Made by a program: the position numbers and the translations under genes
In this document: in pieces, positions 25,644 through 34,389 of the stretch
Numbering within the stretch: the first letter of the stretch is position 1
Layout: each line of letters opens with the position of its first letter
Origin: Oscillospiraceae bacterium
GTDB lineage: Bacteria; Bacillota; Clostridia; Oscillospirales; Ruminococcaceae
Assembly: GCA_018380115.1 (NCBI GenBank)
Contig: JAGZUF010000006.1
Coordinates: 62,001 to 126,000 of the forward strand
DNA length: 64,000 nt
Direction: 5' to 3'
The notes under the pieces: model-generated
What the model was told of the DNA's origin: nothing
The model's input: only the letters and a program-made list of their open reading frames with translations
Database searches by the model: none

Positions 25644-26403
25644 CTTGCGCTACCTCCTTTTTCGCAGCGGCAGAAGCCTTGAGTGAATTCAGGTTGAAAT
25701 CGAATTTCGTCAAAACGAGGATGAGGCCCAAAGCGGCGATGCCCAGCACCGGCACGCCCAGATAGGCCGCCAGCACAAAGCCCAGGAAGTAATAGGGGGC
25801 CACTTTTTTGCTCATGATCATGCGCATCAGCATGGCAAGGCCGATGGCGGCCATCAGGCTGCCGGCAACCGTCATGCCGTCGATGAACACCTGCGGGATG
25901 GAGTTGAGCAGCTCGGTAACCTTGTCGGCGCCGAACAGCCACGGGAAGAACACAAGGCAGAACTTCAGAAGGACGTTCAGGCCGCCCTCCATGAACATGA
26001 TGGCCGCGATGCCCTTCTCGTTGCCCTGCGCCGCATATTTATCCGCGATTTTGCTGGTCATGGAGAAGATGCTCCACAGCACGTTCTGGAAGCTGGTGGC
26101 AATAATGGCGATGGGGATGGCCATGGTGAGGGCCATTTCAGCGCCGAGGCCCGCATTGATGGCGAACGCCGTGCCCAGCACGCCGCCCACCGCCGCGTCG
26201 GGTGGAATGTAAGAGCCGATGGCCATCTGCCCCAGGAAGAATACCTCCAGCGTGGCGCCGATGACGATGCCGGTGGTGAAATCGCCCAGAATCAGGCCCA
26301 CCAGCGGGCCCAGAATGATGGGGCGGTTCAGATACGGTGTGCCGATGCCCCAGTCGAGGTGGCCGTACGCGCCACACAGGCCCAGTAAGAATGCTTGCAA
26401 CAT
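25630..26403 (-). CDS. PTS mannose/fructose/sorbose family IIC component
   Basis: The 257-aa polytopic permease subunit. The conserved early segment LNRPIILGPLVGLILGDFTTGIVIGATLEVFFLG and PPDAAVGGVLGTAFAI are typical of this family. It is followed directly by IID and preceded by IIB with a 15-base gap and AGGAGG. It forms the sugar channel with IID. Confidence 0.93.
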   Translation of the reverse strand: MLQAFLLGLCGAYGHLDWGIGTPYLNRPIILGPLVGLILGDFTTGIVIGATLEVFFLGQMAIGSYIPPDAAVGGVLGTAFAINAGLGAEMALTMAIPIAIIATSFQNVLWSIFSMTSKIADKYAAQGNEKGIAAIMFMEGGLNVLLKFCLVFFPWLFGADKVTELLNSIPQVFIDGMTVAGSLMAAIGLAMLMRMIMSKKVAPYYFLGFVLAAYLGVPVLGIAALGLILVLTKFDFNLNSLKASAAAKKEVAQDDDF

Positions 26404-26418
26404 GATGTTTCCTCCTTT

Positions 26419-26892
26419 TTATGATAGTGCTTTTTTCACGGAGACGCTTTTTTCCGTGGGCACTGTCTGCAGTGTCACAGGGAAGCCGGCGCCGTCCAGT
26501 TCCGCCAATCTGTCAATTTCCTCCTGCGTGGCAAATACCCAGTGCGTCAGCCTGCGGCAGCCCGGGCGGTCGCCTGTGTAGCCCACGCTCAGCTCTTTTA
26601 TCTGGGGGCAGCCCTTGATCATGCGGTAGGCATCCTCGATGCACTCCACCAGGATAAGAAGCTGATAGGGGTCCGTCTTGCCGCTGTTGACGGCGGCGAT
26701 GGAATCCTCCACGTTTTTAATCACCAGCTTCACCCCGCCGGGCTTGCTCAGCTTGATGGTGGTGAGGCGCAGCGGGTCGTCCTGCAGGGTGTCGCAGGCG
26801 ATGAGGATGCAGTCCGCCCCTACCGACGCTGTCCATGTGAAGGCCACCTGGCCATGCAAAAGACGCTTGTCCACTCTTAAAAGTTTGATCAT
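26419..26892 (-). CDS. PTS mannose/fructose/sorbose family IIB component
   Basis: The 157-aa cytoplasmic phosphotransferase that passes phosphate from EIIA to the sugar. The phosphorylated histidine is in RVDKRLLHGQVAFTW near residue 14, and the C-terminal half has the usual EIIB-Man pattern. IIA and IIB are separate genes here, as in Lev/Sor-type systems rather than the fused ManX. Its own ribosome binding site (GGAGG) lies upstream. Confidence 0.93.
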   Translation of the reverse strand: MIKLLRVDKRLLHGQVAFTWTASVGADCILIACDTLQDDPLRLTTIKLSKPGGVKLVIKNVEDSIAAVNSGKTDPYQLLILVECIEDAYRMIKGCPQIKELSVGYTGDRPGCRRLTHWVFATQEEIDRLAELDGAGFPVTLQTVPTEKSVSVKKALS

Positions 26893-26940
26893 ACCGATCC
26901 CTCCTTGTTTATTTCCTCCGGGCCGCAGCAGCCGCGCCGC

Positions 26941-27354
26941 TCAGAACGTATCCTCTTCGACGGTCTGCTTCATGGCCTCGTTGCAGTAGCACACCGCCTG
27001 TTTTCCGAACTGCAGGGCAGTGTCCAGCATTTCTTCCAGCGGGGCGTCCTCAGAATCCAGCAGAGCCAGCAGCAGGGGCAGATTCAGCCCCGCCAGCACA
27101 TGCAGGTTCGGGCGGGAGAGCTGGCGCAGAAGCGCGCTGCACACACTGCCACCCAGAATATCCGTCACCGCCACCACCTCGTCCTGCGGGCCGTATGCGT
27201 CCAGCACAGCGGCAAGGTTTGCGTCCAGGTCCTCCGGGCCGTTCAAAAATGCGCAGTAGCATTCTACATTCTCATGCCTGCCGCTGATCAGGCTCACGGA
27301 ATCCATAATGCCTGTGGCGAATGTTCCGTGTGTGGCAACCAAAAATCTTCGCAC
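26941..27354 (-). CDS. PTS mannose/fructose family IIA component
   Basis: The 137-aa EIIA-Man-type protein. The N-terminus FLVATHGTFATGIMDS carries the active histidine (about residue 9) phosphorylated by HPr. The middle segment VVAVTDILGGSVCSALL is also typical. It is the first structural PTS gene after the regulator, 33 bases downstream of it, and so is likely on the same mRNA. Confidence 0.92.
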   Translation of the reverse strand: MRRFLVATHGTFATGIMDSVSLISGRHENVECYCAFLNGPEDLDANLAAVLDAYGPQDEVVAVTDILGGSVCSALLRQLSRPNLHVLAGLNLPLLLALLDSEDAPLEEMLDTALQFGKQAVCYCNEAMKQTVEEDTF

Positions 27355-27387
27355 GTCGGTCTCCTCCTTATATCGGCCCCCGCCGGC

Positions 27388-30147
27388 CTAGAAATCATCT
27401 GTCTGGCCGGCCTCCGGGCTGCTGTCTCGTTCAATATAGTCGTAGATATAGCCAAGCTCGCTTGCGGGAAGCTCTACATGATAATGCTCGCACATGGGGG
27501 CAAAGGCGCTGTGCGCCGCGCGGATGAACGCCTCGTGCTCGCGCTCGAACTCGGCCTGCCCTTCAAAGCTGGTGATAAAGGTTTTTGTCACAAGGCGCTC
27601 TACCATGCAGCTGATGTGGATATACAGCCCAAGCAGCGTTTTTGCGCCGAAGGGGCGGCCCAGCGCGCTTTGCAGGCGTTTGAGGGCGCTTTCCACAAAA
27701 TCCAGCAGGCGGTCTGCATCCAGAATCGTCAGGCTTTTCACCGCGTTTTCCAGCGAGAAGTTCTTCAGCAGGTTCTGCTGGAACGCCTCCATCTCCCGGC
27801 GGGACAGATAGCGCGCAAAGGCCCGGTATACCGTGGGGTTCTCCATAATATCGATAATATCCTCCACCGGGATGAACGGTACATCCTTCCAGCCGGGGTC
27901 GAACAGGCCCGATATAAACAGAATATTGTATTCGCGGAATACATCGTCCGGCGCGCCGCCCTTCACCAAGGCGCTGAAATCACATGTCATGATGTCCACA
28001 TCTACCGCGCGCGGCAGGCTTTCGCGGAACATCTGCATCATGCGCCGGGCCGCGTTGCCGCCCGCCTCGCAGGCAAAGAGGATGGCGTCCTTTCTGCGGC
28101 GGTTGATGATGGTGCGGTAATGGCTTGCCGAGCGTTCACACGCGCACTTCAAAAGCTGCTCCATGGGCACACCCTCCAGAATGGCCGCGCCCGCATCCAG
28201 CGCAAGGCGCGTGGAGGTGTTGTTCAAAATGCCGATGTCAATGTTGCCGATGCCCTGCAGGCCAAGGCCCACATCCTCCAGCGAGCCCATGTCCACCAGC
28301 ACCACAAGGTTGCGCACAAAGCGGCGCAAGTGCAAAAAATGGCGGATGCGGCACACGATTTCGTCCTCGGAAGAGGACAGCGGCATATCGAACGGCGTGA
28401 ACACCGGGCTTTTCAGCAGCTGGTTTACCGTGTGCGCCATGCTGCTGGCGGTGGAGGTGCCGTGGCTGACGATGATGCCCACTGTGTCCGGCACATGCAG
28501 GCCGGGGTCCATCTCATGGATATACGCGGCCAGAAACACAAGCCTTACGCAGCCCTCCTGCGCCATGTTCAGGTTGCGGCTCAGCAGGGCATCCACGCTC
28601 TGCGCAATGGCGTACACCTGCGGCATGCTGCCCTGCACAGCGGCCGCGCACTGCTGCAGCTCGCCGGCGTTCGCCTGCTCCCAGCGAGCCACCCAGACCT
28701 GCTCCTTCATCATGTCGTACACGCCCCGCGTGATCATGGCCGCGCTGTCTGCCGGGAACTGGATGCCGTGCTGCTCCAGCACATGGGCCAGCACCTGTTC
28801 CACCACCTGGCCAATGGCGCGCACCTTGCTGTTGTCGTACTTGCGGCCAAACACCAGATACTCGTCATAGGCGTACAGCGTCTGCGCCCAGGAGGCCAGC
28901 ATGGCGTCAAAGCTGCTCTGCCCGTTGGCAAAGGCGCGGAACCCATCCAGAAGCCCTTCATAGTAGGCCTGCGCCGGGCGCGTGCGCAGCGTGCCGCGCA
29001 CCTGCTCCAGCGTCATCAGGCTACCGGTATCCTCCATTGCCTGTGTGTCGGCATGGTAGCCGCTGAGCAACTCCTCCGGCATATGGTACAGCTTCAGGGC
29101 AAGCGGCCCCGCGCCCCCTTCCCGCGCCAGAAATGCATTGGCGCAGGTGATGCGGATATCGTTATACAGCTGGGAGATATTCTCCGCATAGCGGAAATCT
29201 GCCAGGGCCGCCAGTGCCTGCGGGCTCACGGCCACCTGCATGCCCATGCGAAGCTCTTCTTTATGCAGAAAATGCAGGATGAGCTGCGTTTTTTCCTCGG
29301 TGCTGCGCTCTTCCAGCTCCGGCAGCTCCGCCTGAATGGGAATGCGCCGCAGAAAGCTTTTGTCCAGCGCGCAGAAGGGCCTGCTTTCGGCTGTGAACAT
29401 GAGGCGGCACACCGGCACGCGCTGCTCCACCGCCAACGCCTGCTGCTGCAAGGTAAAGGAATCGAAATAGCTGAACAGCTCTTTCTGCAGAGGCCCGGGC
29501 AGAAGCTGCACCATATCGAACAGCAGGATGCCCCCTGCGCACTGTGCCACAAGGCCCGTCTGGCCGCCGAACAGCGCCTCAAACAATGCGCGGCCGCCCT
29601 GAGCAAACTCCGAGCAGCGCACCGTCACCAGCCTTCCCTGCGCCGGGATGCAGCCGCTGCGGCGGGCGTATTCATAAGTAAGCTGGGCAAAAAAGCTTTT
29701 GCCCGTGCCCGCCGCGCCGCTGATGAGCAGCGGCAGGCCGTTGGGCGGATACTGCATGGCGGCCTTGCACTGCTCAATGCAATAGTTCAGGCTGGCCTCA
29801 CTGCCCACGGCTTTGCCAAAATCCGGCTTTTCCTCCGCGCGGCCCTCCAGCGTGTCCATCAGCTCCTCCACGCTTTTGAAGCTCTCCTGCGGAAGCTTGC
29901 AGCCGTATTTCCGCTCGGCTGTGCGCCGGTGGATGAAATATACCGGTCTCGTCACCACCTTCACCACAAGCCCCTGCGCCGCCAGTTCATTCAGGTACTG
30001 GCTGGCAAGGTTGCGGCTAATACTGAGCTGGTAGCCAATGTCCTGTGCGGTGTAGCGGGCCATATCTTTTCCGTCCAGCCGCTGTGTGGCCTGTGCAACG
30101 TATTCCAGAACCTCGTCTTTCGTGCTGCGCAAATTTCCTGCTGCCAT
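27388..30147 (-). CDS. LevR-like PRD/AAA+ transcriptional regulator, GAFTGA motif absent
   Basis: The 919-aa protein has the LevR layout. A winged helix (about 1-80) is followed by an AAA+ domain (about 100-330, Walker A ISGAAGTGKS), a PRD, an EIIA-Man-like domain with VSHGTSTASSMA (candidate phospho-His), a domain with CEAGGNAAR resembling EIIB-Gat, and a final PRD. The sigma-54 contact loop GAFTGA is missing where LFG runs straight into GQTGLVAQ. Walker B reads GGILLFDM, with Met for the catalytic Glu. The start at 30147 follows GGAGG; an ATG at 30159 is possible. It sits upstream of the PTS genes it presumably controls. Confidence 0.88.
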   Translation of the reverse strand: MAAGNLRSTKDEVLEYVAQATQRLDGKDMARYTAQDIGYQLSISRNLASQYLNELAAQGLVVKVVTRPVYFIHRRTAERKYGCKLPQESFKSVEELMDTLEGRAEEKPDFGKAVGSEASLNYCIEQCKAAMQYPPNGLPLLISGAAGTGKSFFAQLTYEYARRSGCIPAQGRLVTVRCSEFAQGGRALFEALFGGQTGLVAQCAGGILLFDMVQLLPGPLQKELFSYFDSFTLQQQALAVEQRVPVCRLMFTAESRPFCALDKSFLRRIPIQAELPELEERSTEEKTQLILHFLHKEELRMGMQVAVSPQALAALADFRYAENISQLYNDIRITCANAFLAREGGAGPLALKLYHMPEELLSGYHADTQAMEDTGSLMTLEQVRGTLRTRPAQAYYEGLLDGFRAFANGQSSFDAMLASWAQTLYAYDEYLVFGRKYDNSKVRAIGQVVEQVLAHVLEQHGIQFPADSAAMITRGVYDMMKEQVWVARWEQANAGELQQCAAAVQGSMPQVYAIAQSVDALLSRNLNMAQEGCVRLVFLAAYIHEMDPGLHVPDTVGIIVSHGTSTASSMAHTVNQLLKSPVFTPFDMPLSSSEDEIVCRIRHFLHLRRFVRNLVVLVDMGSLEDVGLGLQGIGNIDIGILNNTSTRLALDAGAAILEGVPMEQLLKCACERSASHYRTIINRRRKDAILFACEAGGNAARRMMQMFRESLPRAVDVDIMTCDFSALVKGGAPDDVFREYNILFISGLFDPGWKDVPFIPVEDIIDIMENPTVYRAFARYLSRREMEAFQQNLLKNFSLENAVKSLTILDADRLLDFVESALKRLQSALGRPFGAKTLLGLYIHISCMVERLVTKTFITSFEGQAEFEREHEAFIRAAHSAFAPMCEHYHVELPASELGYIYDYIERDSSPEAGQTDDF

Positions 30148-30175
30148 GGCGCCCTCCATTCCCCGTTTGCGTTTT

Positions 30176-30204
30176 ATTATAAATCCACAAATTTCAAAAA
30201 ACAA
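30176..30204 (-). promoter_or_regulatory. predicted sigma-A promoter of the levR-like gene and PTS operon
   Basis: On the minus strand TTGTTT (30204-30199), a 17-base spacer and TATAAT (30181-30176) lie 28 bases upstream of the start codon. The flanking sequence is A/T-rich compared with its surroundings. Confidence 0.6.
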
Positions 30205-30330
30205 AACGGCAAAACTTTTAGCCACTTTCCCTATATTTTTCAGCACTGGCGCCGGAAAAAGCTGCGGCCGTCTGCCGTTTTTCGACACTATCCCAGTATA
30301 CAGCGGGGAACTGTCTGCCCAAAACGCCAT

Positions 30331-30362
30331 AAAAAACGGCCTGAGCTTTCGCCCAGGCCGGC
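30331..30362 (-). terminator. intrinsic terminator of the ABC transporter operon
   Basis: On the minus strand CGGCCTGGGC and GCTCAGGCCG pair over a GAAA loop and are followed by TTTTTT. Confidence 0.8.
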
Positions 30363-30386
30363 TTTTGAAAGCAGAGTAGGCAGGCA

Positions 30387-31379
30387 TCAGGCCGCCTTTT
30401 CCGCAAAGGTATTGTTCACCACTTCCGCATAGGGGGCTTTTTCGTCCAGCTCGCCCGCAGAGGACATCACCGTCTGCAAAAGCGCAAAGCTCTCCTCGCT
30501 CATCACGGGCGTTTCGCAGTAGGCGCCGATATCCTTATAGCGCTGGATGCCGCTGGCCAGCAGGGATACGTCCGTATCTGCAAACTGAGGCTGGATGACC
30601 TCGGCAATCTCCTGCGCCGTATGCTCTGCCACCCATTTCTGGCCTTTGGCCACCGCGTTTGTGAAGCTCTGGATCAAATCTGCATTTTCCTCCAGATAGC
30701 TTTTTTTCGCAAAATAGGCCGTGTAGGGTATCTCGCCTGCAGCCTCGCCCACGCTTGCCACAATATAGCCCTTGCCCTCGGCCTCCACCGAAGACGCGGC
30801 CGGCTCGAACATCGTTACATAGTCGCCGGTGCCGCCCAAAAAGGCGCCCGTCATCATGTCGAACTGCACGGAGTTATCCAGAAGCACATCGTTTTCCGTA
30901 TCCAGCCCGGCCTGCTTCAGTGCATATTCAAATGCCATGTAGGGCACGCCGCCCTTGCGCCCCGGCAGGATATGTGCCCCGGCAAGGTCCGTCCACTCGA
31001 AATCCGGCATGGGCTCGCGCGCCACAAGGAAGCTGCCGTCGCGCTGTGTCACCTGCGCAAACACCTGGGTATAGTCCTCTTTGCCCTCGTTGTACACATA
31101 TACGCTGGCTTCGGGCCCGGCAAACCCGATATCCACACTGCCGGACAGCACGGCGCTCATCACCTTATCTGCCCCACCGCCGTTTGAAAGCTCTACCGCA
31201 AGGCCCTCCTCCTCAAAGAAGCCCAGCTCCAGCGCCACATACTGCGGCGCGTAAAAGATAGAGTGCGTCACCTCGCACAGCGACACGCTCTGCAGCTCTG
31301 CCTGCGCCGTGCCGCAGCCGGTAAGCGCCGCAAGGCACAGGGCGGCGCACAAAAGCGCCGCAGCCAGTTTTTTCCCCAT
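30387..31379 (-). CDS. ABC transporter substrate-binding lipoprotein, NMT1/THI5-like
   Basis: The 330-aa protein starts with a lipoprotein signal peptide ending in the lipobox LTGC (residues 16-19). The NMT1/SsuA-like fold shows in YAPQYVALELGFFEEEGLAVEL, GADKVMSAVLSGSVDIGFAGPE and PGRKGGVPYMAFEYALKQAGLD. Members bind pyrimidine precursors of thiamine, sulfonates, nitrate and similar small molecules; the ligand here is undetermined. It is the last gene of the importer operon, 146 bases after the permease. Confidence 0.88.
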   Translation of the reverse strand: MGKKLAAALLCAALCLAALTGCGTAQAELQSVSLCEVTHSIFYAPQYVALELGFFEEEGLAVELSNGGGADKVMSAVLSGSVDIGFAGPEASVYVYNEGKEDYTQVFAQVTQRDGSFLVAREPMPDFEWTDLAGAHILPGRKGGVPYMAFEYALKQAGLDTENDVLLDNSVQFDMMTGAFLGGTGDYVTMFEPAASSVEAEGKGYIVASVGEAAGEIPYTAYFAKKSYLEENADLIQSFTNAVAKGQKWVAEHTAQEIAEVIQPQFADTDVSLLASGIQRYKDIGAYCETPVMSEESFALLQTVMSSAGELDEKAPYAEVVNNTFAEKAA

Positions 31380-31525
31380 CAATACACCACACCTTTCTCT
31401 TATGTGCCCGCAGGGCCCGGCTGCCCCTGCCCCGGCTCTGGGCCGGGCGCAGGCACGCTGCCGTGCGGTGCGGGCTTTTATCGCAAGCAGGGCCCGGCGG
31501 CGCAAAGCCGCCGCGCCCCGCGGCG
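31380..31525 (-). other. GC-rich hairpin spacer inside the ABC operon
   Basis: This 146-base gap between permease and binding protein holds GGCGGCTTTGCGCCGCC and further GC-rich inverted repeats on the minus strand. Such structures often protect the binding-protein mRNA from decay so that it is made in excess. No reading frame with a ribosome binding site was found. Confidence 0.35.
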
Positions 31526-32332
31526 TTACCCGCCAAAGCGCCTGTTCACGAGCTTTTGAAGCAGCACAACGCTCTCGTACATCAGCGCCGCCATGATGCT
31601 GAGGATGATGACGCCCGTCATCACAAGGTCCATCTGGAACACCTGGCCGCCATACACAATCAGATAGCCCAGCCCCGCTTTGCTCACAAGGAACTCTCCC
31701 GCTATCACACCCACCAGCGAGAGGCCGATATTCACCTTCAGCGAGTTGAACATTGTCTTCAGGTTGGCGGGGAAAACGATTTTTGTAAAAATCTGCCGCT
31801 TGGACGCGCCGAACGTGCGCGCCATTTTTATGCTTTCGGCGTCAGTGGCGCGGAACCCCGCCAGCATCTCCAGCACGGTGACGATAAGCGAAATAGCCAG
31901 CGCCATAAAGATGATGGCGCCGGTGCCGGCGCCCACCAGAATGATGATAACGGGGCCAAGGGCTATTTTGGGCAGGCTGTTCAGCACCACCAGGTACGGC
32001 TCTGCCACGCGCGAGGCAAAGCCGGACCACCACAGCACAATGCTCAGCGCAAGGCCTATCATCACACCCAGCAGAAAGCCCGTGAGCGTTTCATACAGCG
32101 TGACGCCAATGTGCAGCGCAAGGTTATTCTGCGACATATCCAGCAGCGTGCCCGCAATGCGCGAGGGGCTGGATACAATGAAGGCGTCCAGCACGCCCAC
32201 GCGGGTGAGCCCCTCCCAAAGGGCCACAAACAGGACAAGAAAGCCCACCTGGCAGGTGTGCACCCAGCGGGTGCGGCGGCGCACCGCGGCAAGGTAGGCC
32301 GCACGGCTTTCAGAAACTGGTTTGTCATTCAT
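31526..32332 (-). CDS. ABC transporter permease, SsuC/ThiX-like
   Basis: A 268-aa inner-membrane permease with about six helices. The ATPase-contact (EAA) loop is AGFRATDAESIKMARTFGASKRQIFTK in the C-terminal half. It overlaps the ATPase gene stop by eight bases and is followed by the binding protein, the usual three-gene importer of the taurine/nitrate/thiamine-precursor class. Confidence 0.9.
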   Translation of the reverse strand: MNDKPVSESRAAYLAAVRRRTRWVHTCQVGFLVLFVALWEGLTRVGVLDAFIVSSPSRIAGTLLDMSQNNLALHIGVTLYETLTGFLLGVMIGLALSIVLWWSGFASRVAEPYLVVLNSLPKIALGPVIIILVGAGTGAIIFMALAISLIVTVLEMLAGFRATDAESIKMARTFGASKRQIFTKIVFPANLKTMFNSLKVNIGLSLVGVIAGEFLVSKAGLGYLIVYGGQVFQMDLVMTGVIILSIMAALMYESVVLLQKLVNRRFGG

Positions 32333-33086
32333 CGGTCTGCAGCTCCTTCCAGATATGGTCGAAATAGCCGGAAAAGCGGGGGTGCGCCCGGCAGGACAGC
32401 GGCGTGCGCCCTGGGCCGAAATCTATTTTCAGCACTTCTTTTATCTCGGCAGGGCGCTGAGACAGTACCATGACATAGTCGCCCAGCGAGATGCTCTCCG
32501 GTATATCGTGCGTCACCATCAGCGTGGTGACGCCCTCTGCCTTCAGGATGCGGAACACGTCCGCCGCCACAGACAGGCGCGTTTGATAATCCAGCGCGGA
32601 AAACGCTTCGTCCAGAAGCAGGATATCCGGCCCCGCGGCCAGCGTGCGGATAAGGCTTGCGCGCTGGCGCATGCCGCCGGAGAGCTGGCGCGGATATTTA
32701 TCGGCAAATGCCGCAAGCCCGTATGTCTCCAGCAGGCGTTTGGCGCGCGCCACCGCCTGCGGCGTTTTTGTGCCGCGTATCTCCAGCCCGAACAGCACGT
32801 TGGAAAGGATGGTGCGCCATTCCAGCAGGTTGTCGCGCTGCAGCATATATCCAATATGCGGCGATGTGCCGCGCACCCGTTCCCCCTTCACATACACCTC
32901 GCCCCTCGTTGCCGGCAGCAGCCCCGCTATAACGCTGAGCAGCGTGGATTTTCCACATCCGGACGGCCCCACGATGCTGAGAAACTCCCCCTCCTCCACC
33001 GCGAAGCTGATGTCCTCAAACGCGTTCACCTCGCCGTTCTTCGCCTGATAGGTGAGCCCGACGTGCTCTACGCGCAGGATCTCCAT
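32325..33086 (-). CDS. ABC transporter ATP-binding protein, SsuB/TauB-like
   Basis: The 253-aa nucleotide-binding subunit. Walker A is GPSGCGKST, the Q-loop follows in YMLQRDNLLEW, the signature is LSGGMRQRASLIRTLA, Walker B is ILLLDEAFSALD and the switch His lies in VTHDIPES. It heads the importer operon and is divergent from asnA. The start at 33086 has AAAGGGGCG upstream. Confidence 0.92.
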   Translation of the reverse strand: MEILRVEHVGLTYQAKNGEVNAFEDISFAVEEGEFLSIVGPSGCGKSTLLSVIAGLLPATRGEVYVKGERVRGTSPHIGYMLQRDNLLEWRTILSNVLFGLEIRGTKTPQAVARAKRLLETYGLAAFADKYPRQLSGGMRQRASLIRTLAAGPDILLLDEAFSALDYQTRLSVAADVFRILKAEGVTTLMVTHDIPESISLGDYVMVLSQRPAEIKEVLKIDFGPGRTPLSCRAHPRFSGYFDHIWKELQTDE

Positions 33087-33129
33087 GCCGATCGCCCCTT
33101 TTTATGTACTGATACCCCATTCAATGCAC

Positions 33130-33162
33130 GAGGGCGGCGTTTTGCTCATGGCAAATGCCCTC
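33130..33162 (-). promoter_or_regulatory. leader hairpin upstream of the ABC importer
   Basis: GAGGGC/GCCCTC and an internal TTTGC/GCAAA pairing form a compound hairpin 44 bases upstream of the ATPase start. It sits between the importer and the asnA promoter. It does not resemble a TPP aptamer. It may be a small regulatory structure, or only part of the divergent control region. Confidence 0.3.
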
Positions 33163-33179
33163 ATACCCTGCCGCGGCCC

Positions 33180-33208
33180 TTGCGCGGGGCCGCGCTTTCT
33201 CTTATAAT
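33180..33208 (+). promoter_or_regulatory. predicted promoter of asnA
   Basis: TTGCGC at 33180-33185, a 17-base spacer and TATAAT at 33203-33208 lie 94 bases upstream of the asnA start. Confidence 0.55.
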
Positions 33209-33301
33209 AAAAGCTGTGAAAAAACGCGTGTGCCGCTGCATGGCGCGCAAGCGCAGCAGGGCGGCGCGGCAATATGCGCAGCCGCAAAGGGGGAGTGGGA
33301 A

Positions 33302-34306
33302 ATGCCTACGGTGATTCCGCAGGGGTATGAGAGTGCACTGGGGCTTTATGAGACGCAGAAGGCCATCGGGCTCATCAAACAAATTTTTTTGGCAAAGCTG
33401 TGCAGCGCGCTGCACCTCAAGCGTGTGACCGCACCGCTGTTTGTAGACCCGGCCCTTGGCCTGAACGACGACCTGAACGGCGTGGAGCGCCCGGTGGCGT
33501 TCGACATTCCCGCCGTGTGCGGCACTGCACAGGTAGTGCACTCGCTGGCAAAATGGAAGCGTCTTGCGCTGCACGAGTATGATTTTTTCCCCGGCAACGG
33601 GCTTGTGACAGATATGAATGCCATCCGCCGCGATGAGGCGCTGGACAATCTGCACTCTGTTTATGTGGACCAGTGGGACTGGGAAAAGGTCATCCTGCGC
33701 GAGGACCGCACGCAGGCTTACCTGGAAAAGACTGTGCAGGACATCGTGCATGCCGTGTGCGGCACGCTGGATGAGGTGAAATGGCAGTTTCCCCAGCTCT
33801 GTGTGCAGCTGGAGCGCAGCGTTACGTTCGTGACGAGCCAGCAGCTGGAAGACCGCTGGCCCGGCATGACGCCCAAGCAGCGTGAAAACGCCATCTGCCG
33901 GGAATGCCGCACTGTATTCATCGGGCAGATCGGCGCGCCGCTGGCCAGCGGCGCGCCGCATGACGGCCGTGCGCCCGATTATGACGACTGGCAGCTGAAC
34001 GGCGACATTCTGTTCTGGCACGAGCCGCTGGGCTGCGCCATGGAAATAAGCAGCATGGGCATCCGTGTGGACGCCGAAAGCCTGGCAGCCCAGTTGAAGG
34101 CCGCAGGCTGTGAGGCGCGCGCGCAGCTTGCCTTCCACCGGGCGCTTTTAGACGGAGAGCTGCCCCTCACCATCGGCGGCGGCATCGGCCAAAGCCGCCT
34201 GTGCATGCTGCTGTTGGGCAAGGCGCATGTGGGCGAGGTGCAGGTGTCCCTGTGGGACGATGCCACCCGTGCTGCCTGCGCCGCGGCAGGCGTGCAGCTT
34301 CTTTAA
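33302..34306 (+). CDS. asnA: Aspartate--ammonia ligase (asparagine synthetase A)
   Basis: Makes asparagine from aspartate, ammonia and ATP, and is related to class II aspartyl-tRNA synthetases. The 334-aa product is full length. LKRVTAPLFVDPALGLNDDLNG, PGNGLVTDMNAIRRDE and the C-terminal ATP-site motif TIGGGIGQSRLCMLLLGKAHVGEVQ are diagnostic. The start at 33302 follows GGGGGAGTGGG; longer in-frame extensions lie upstream of the promoter. Confidence 0.95.
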   Translation: MPTVIPQGYESALGLYETQKAIGLIKQIFLAKLCSALHLKRVTAPLFVDPALGLNDDLNGVERPVAFDIPAVCGTAQVVHSLAKWKRLALHEYDFFPGNGLVTDMNAIRRDEALDNLHSVYVDQWDWEKVILREDRTQAYLEKTVQDIVHAVCGTLDEVKWQFPQLCVQLERSVTFVTSQQLEDRWPGMTPKQRENAICRECRTVFIGQIGAPLASGAPHDGRAPDYDDWQLNGDILFWHEPLGCAMEISSMGIRVDAESLAAQLKAAGCEARAQLAFHRALLDGELPLTIGGGIGQSRLCMLLLGKAHVGEVQVSLWDDATRAACAAAGVQLL

Positions 34307-34389
34307 GCACACCAAAATCGGCCCGGAGCATAAAAAAGCCCGGCCAAGGCCGGGGGATGTACGAAAAGAAGCCAGCAAAGGAGGATAAA

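Noticed and set aside
30209..30224. TGGC...TTTTGC on the minus strand, resembling a sigma-54 -24/-12 promoter
   Set aside because: The spacing between GG and GC is 11 bases instead of the strict 10, and the regulator lacks GAFTGA; a sigma-A promoter lies next to it.
26905..30432. 1175-codon open frame on the plus strand
   Set aside because: It is the antisense shadow of the levR-like and EIIA genes, which have clear domains and ribosome binding sites; its translation is rich in His, Arg, Gln and Ala with no domain.
33087..33301. TPP riboswitch upstream of the NMT1/THI5-like importer
   Set aside because: The CTGAGA and ACCTGATCTGG-type core elements of the THI box are absent.
34333..34353. 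CCCGGCC/GGCCGGG hairpin after asnA as an asnA terminator
   Set aside because: The T run is on the minus strand only, and no minus-strand gene ends there; the plus strand continues into the small zinc-ribbon gene.
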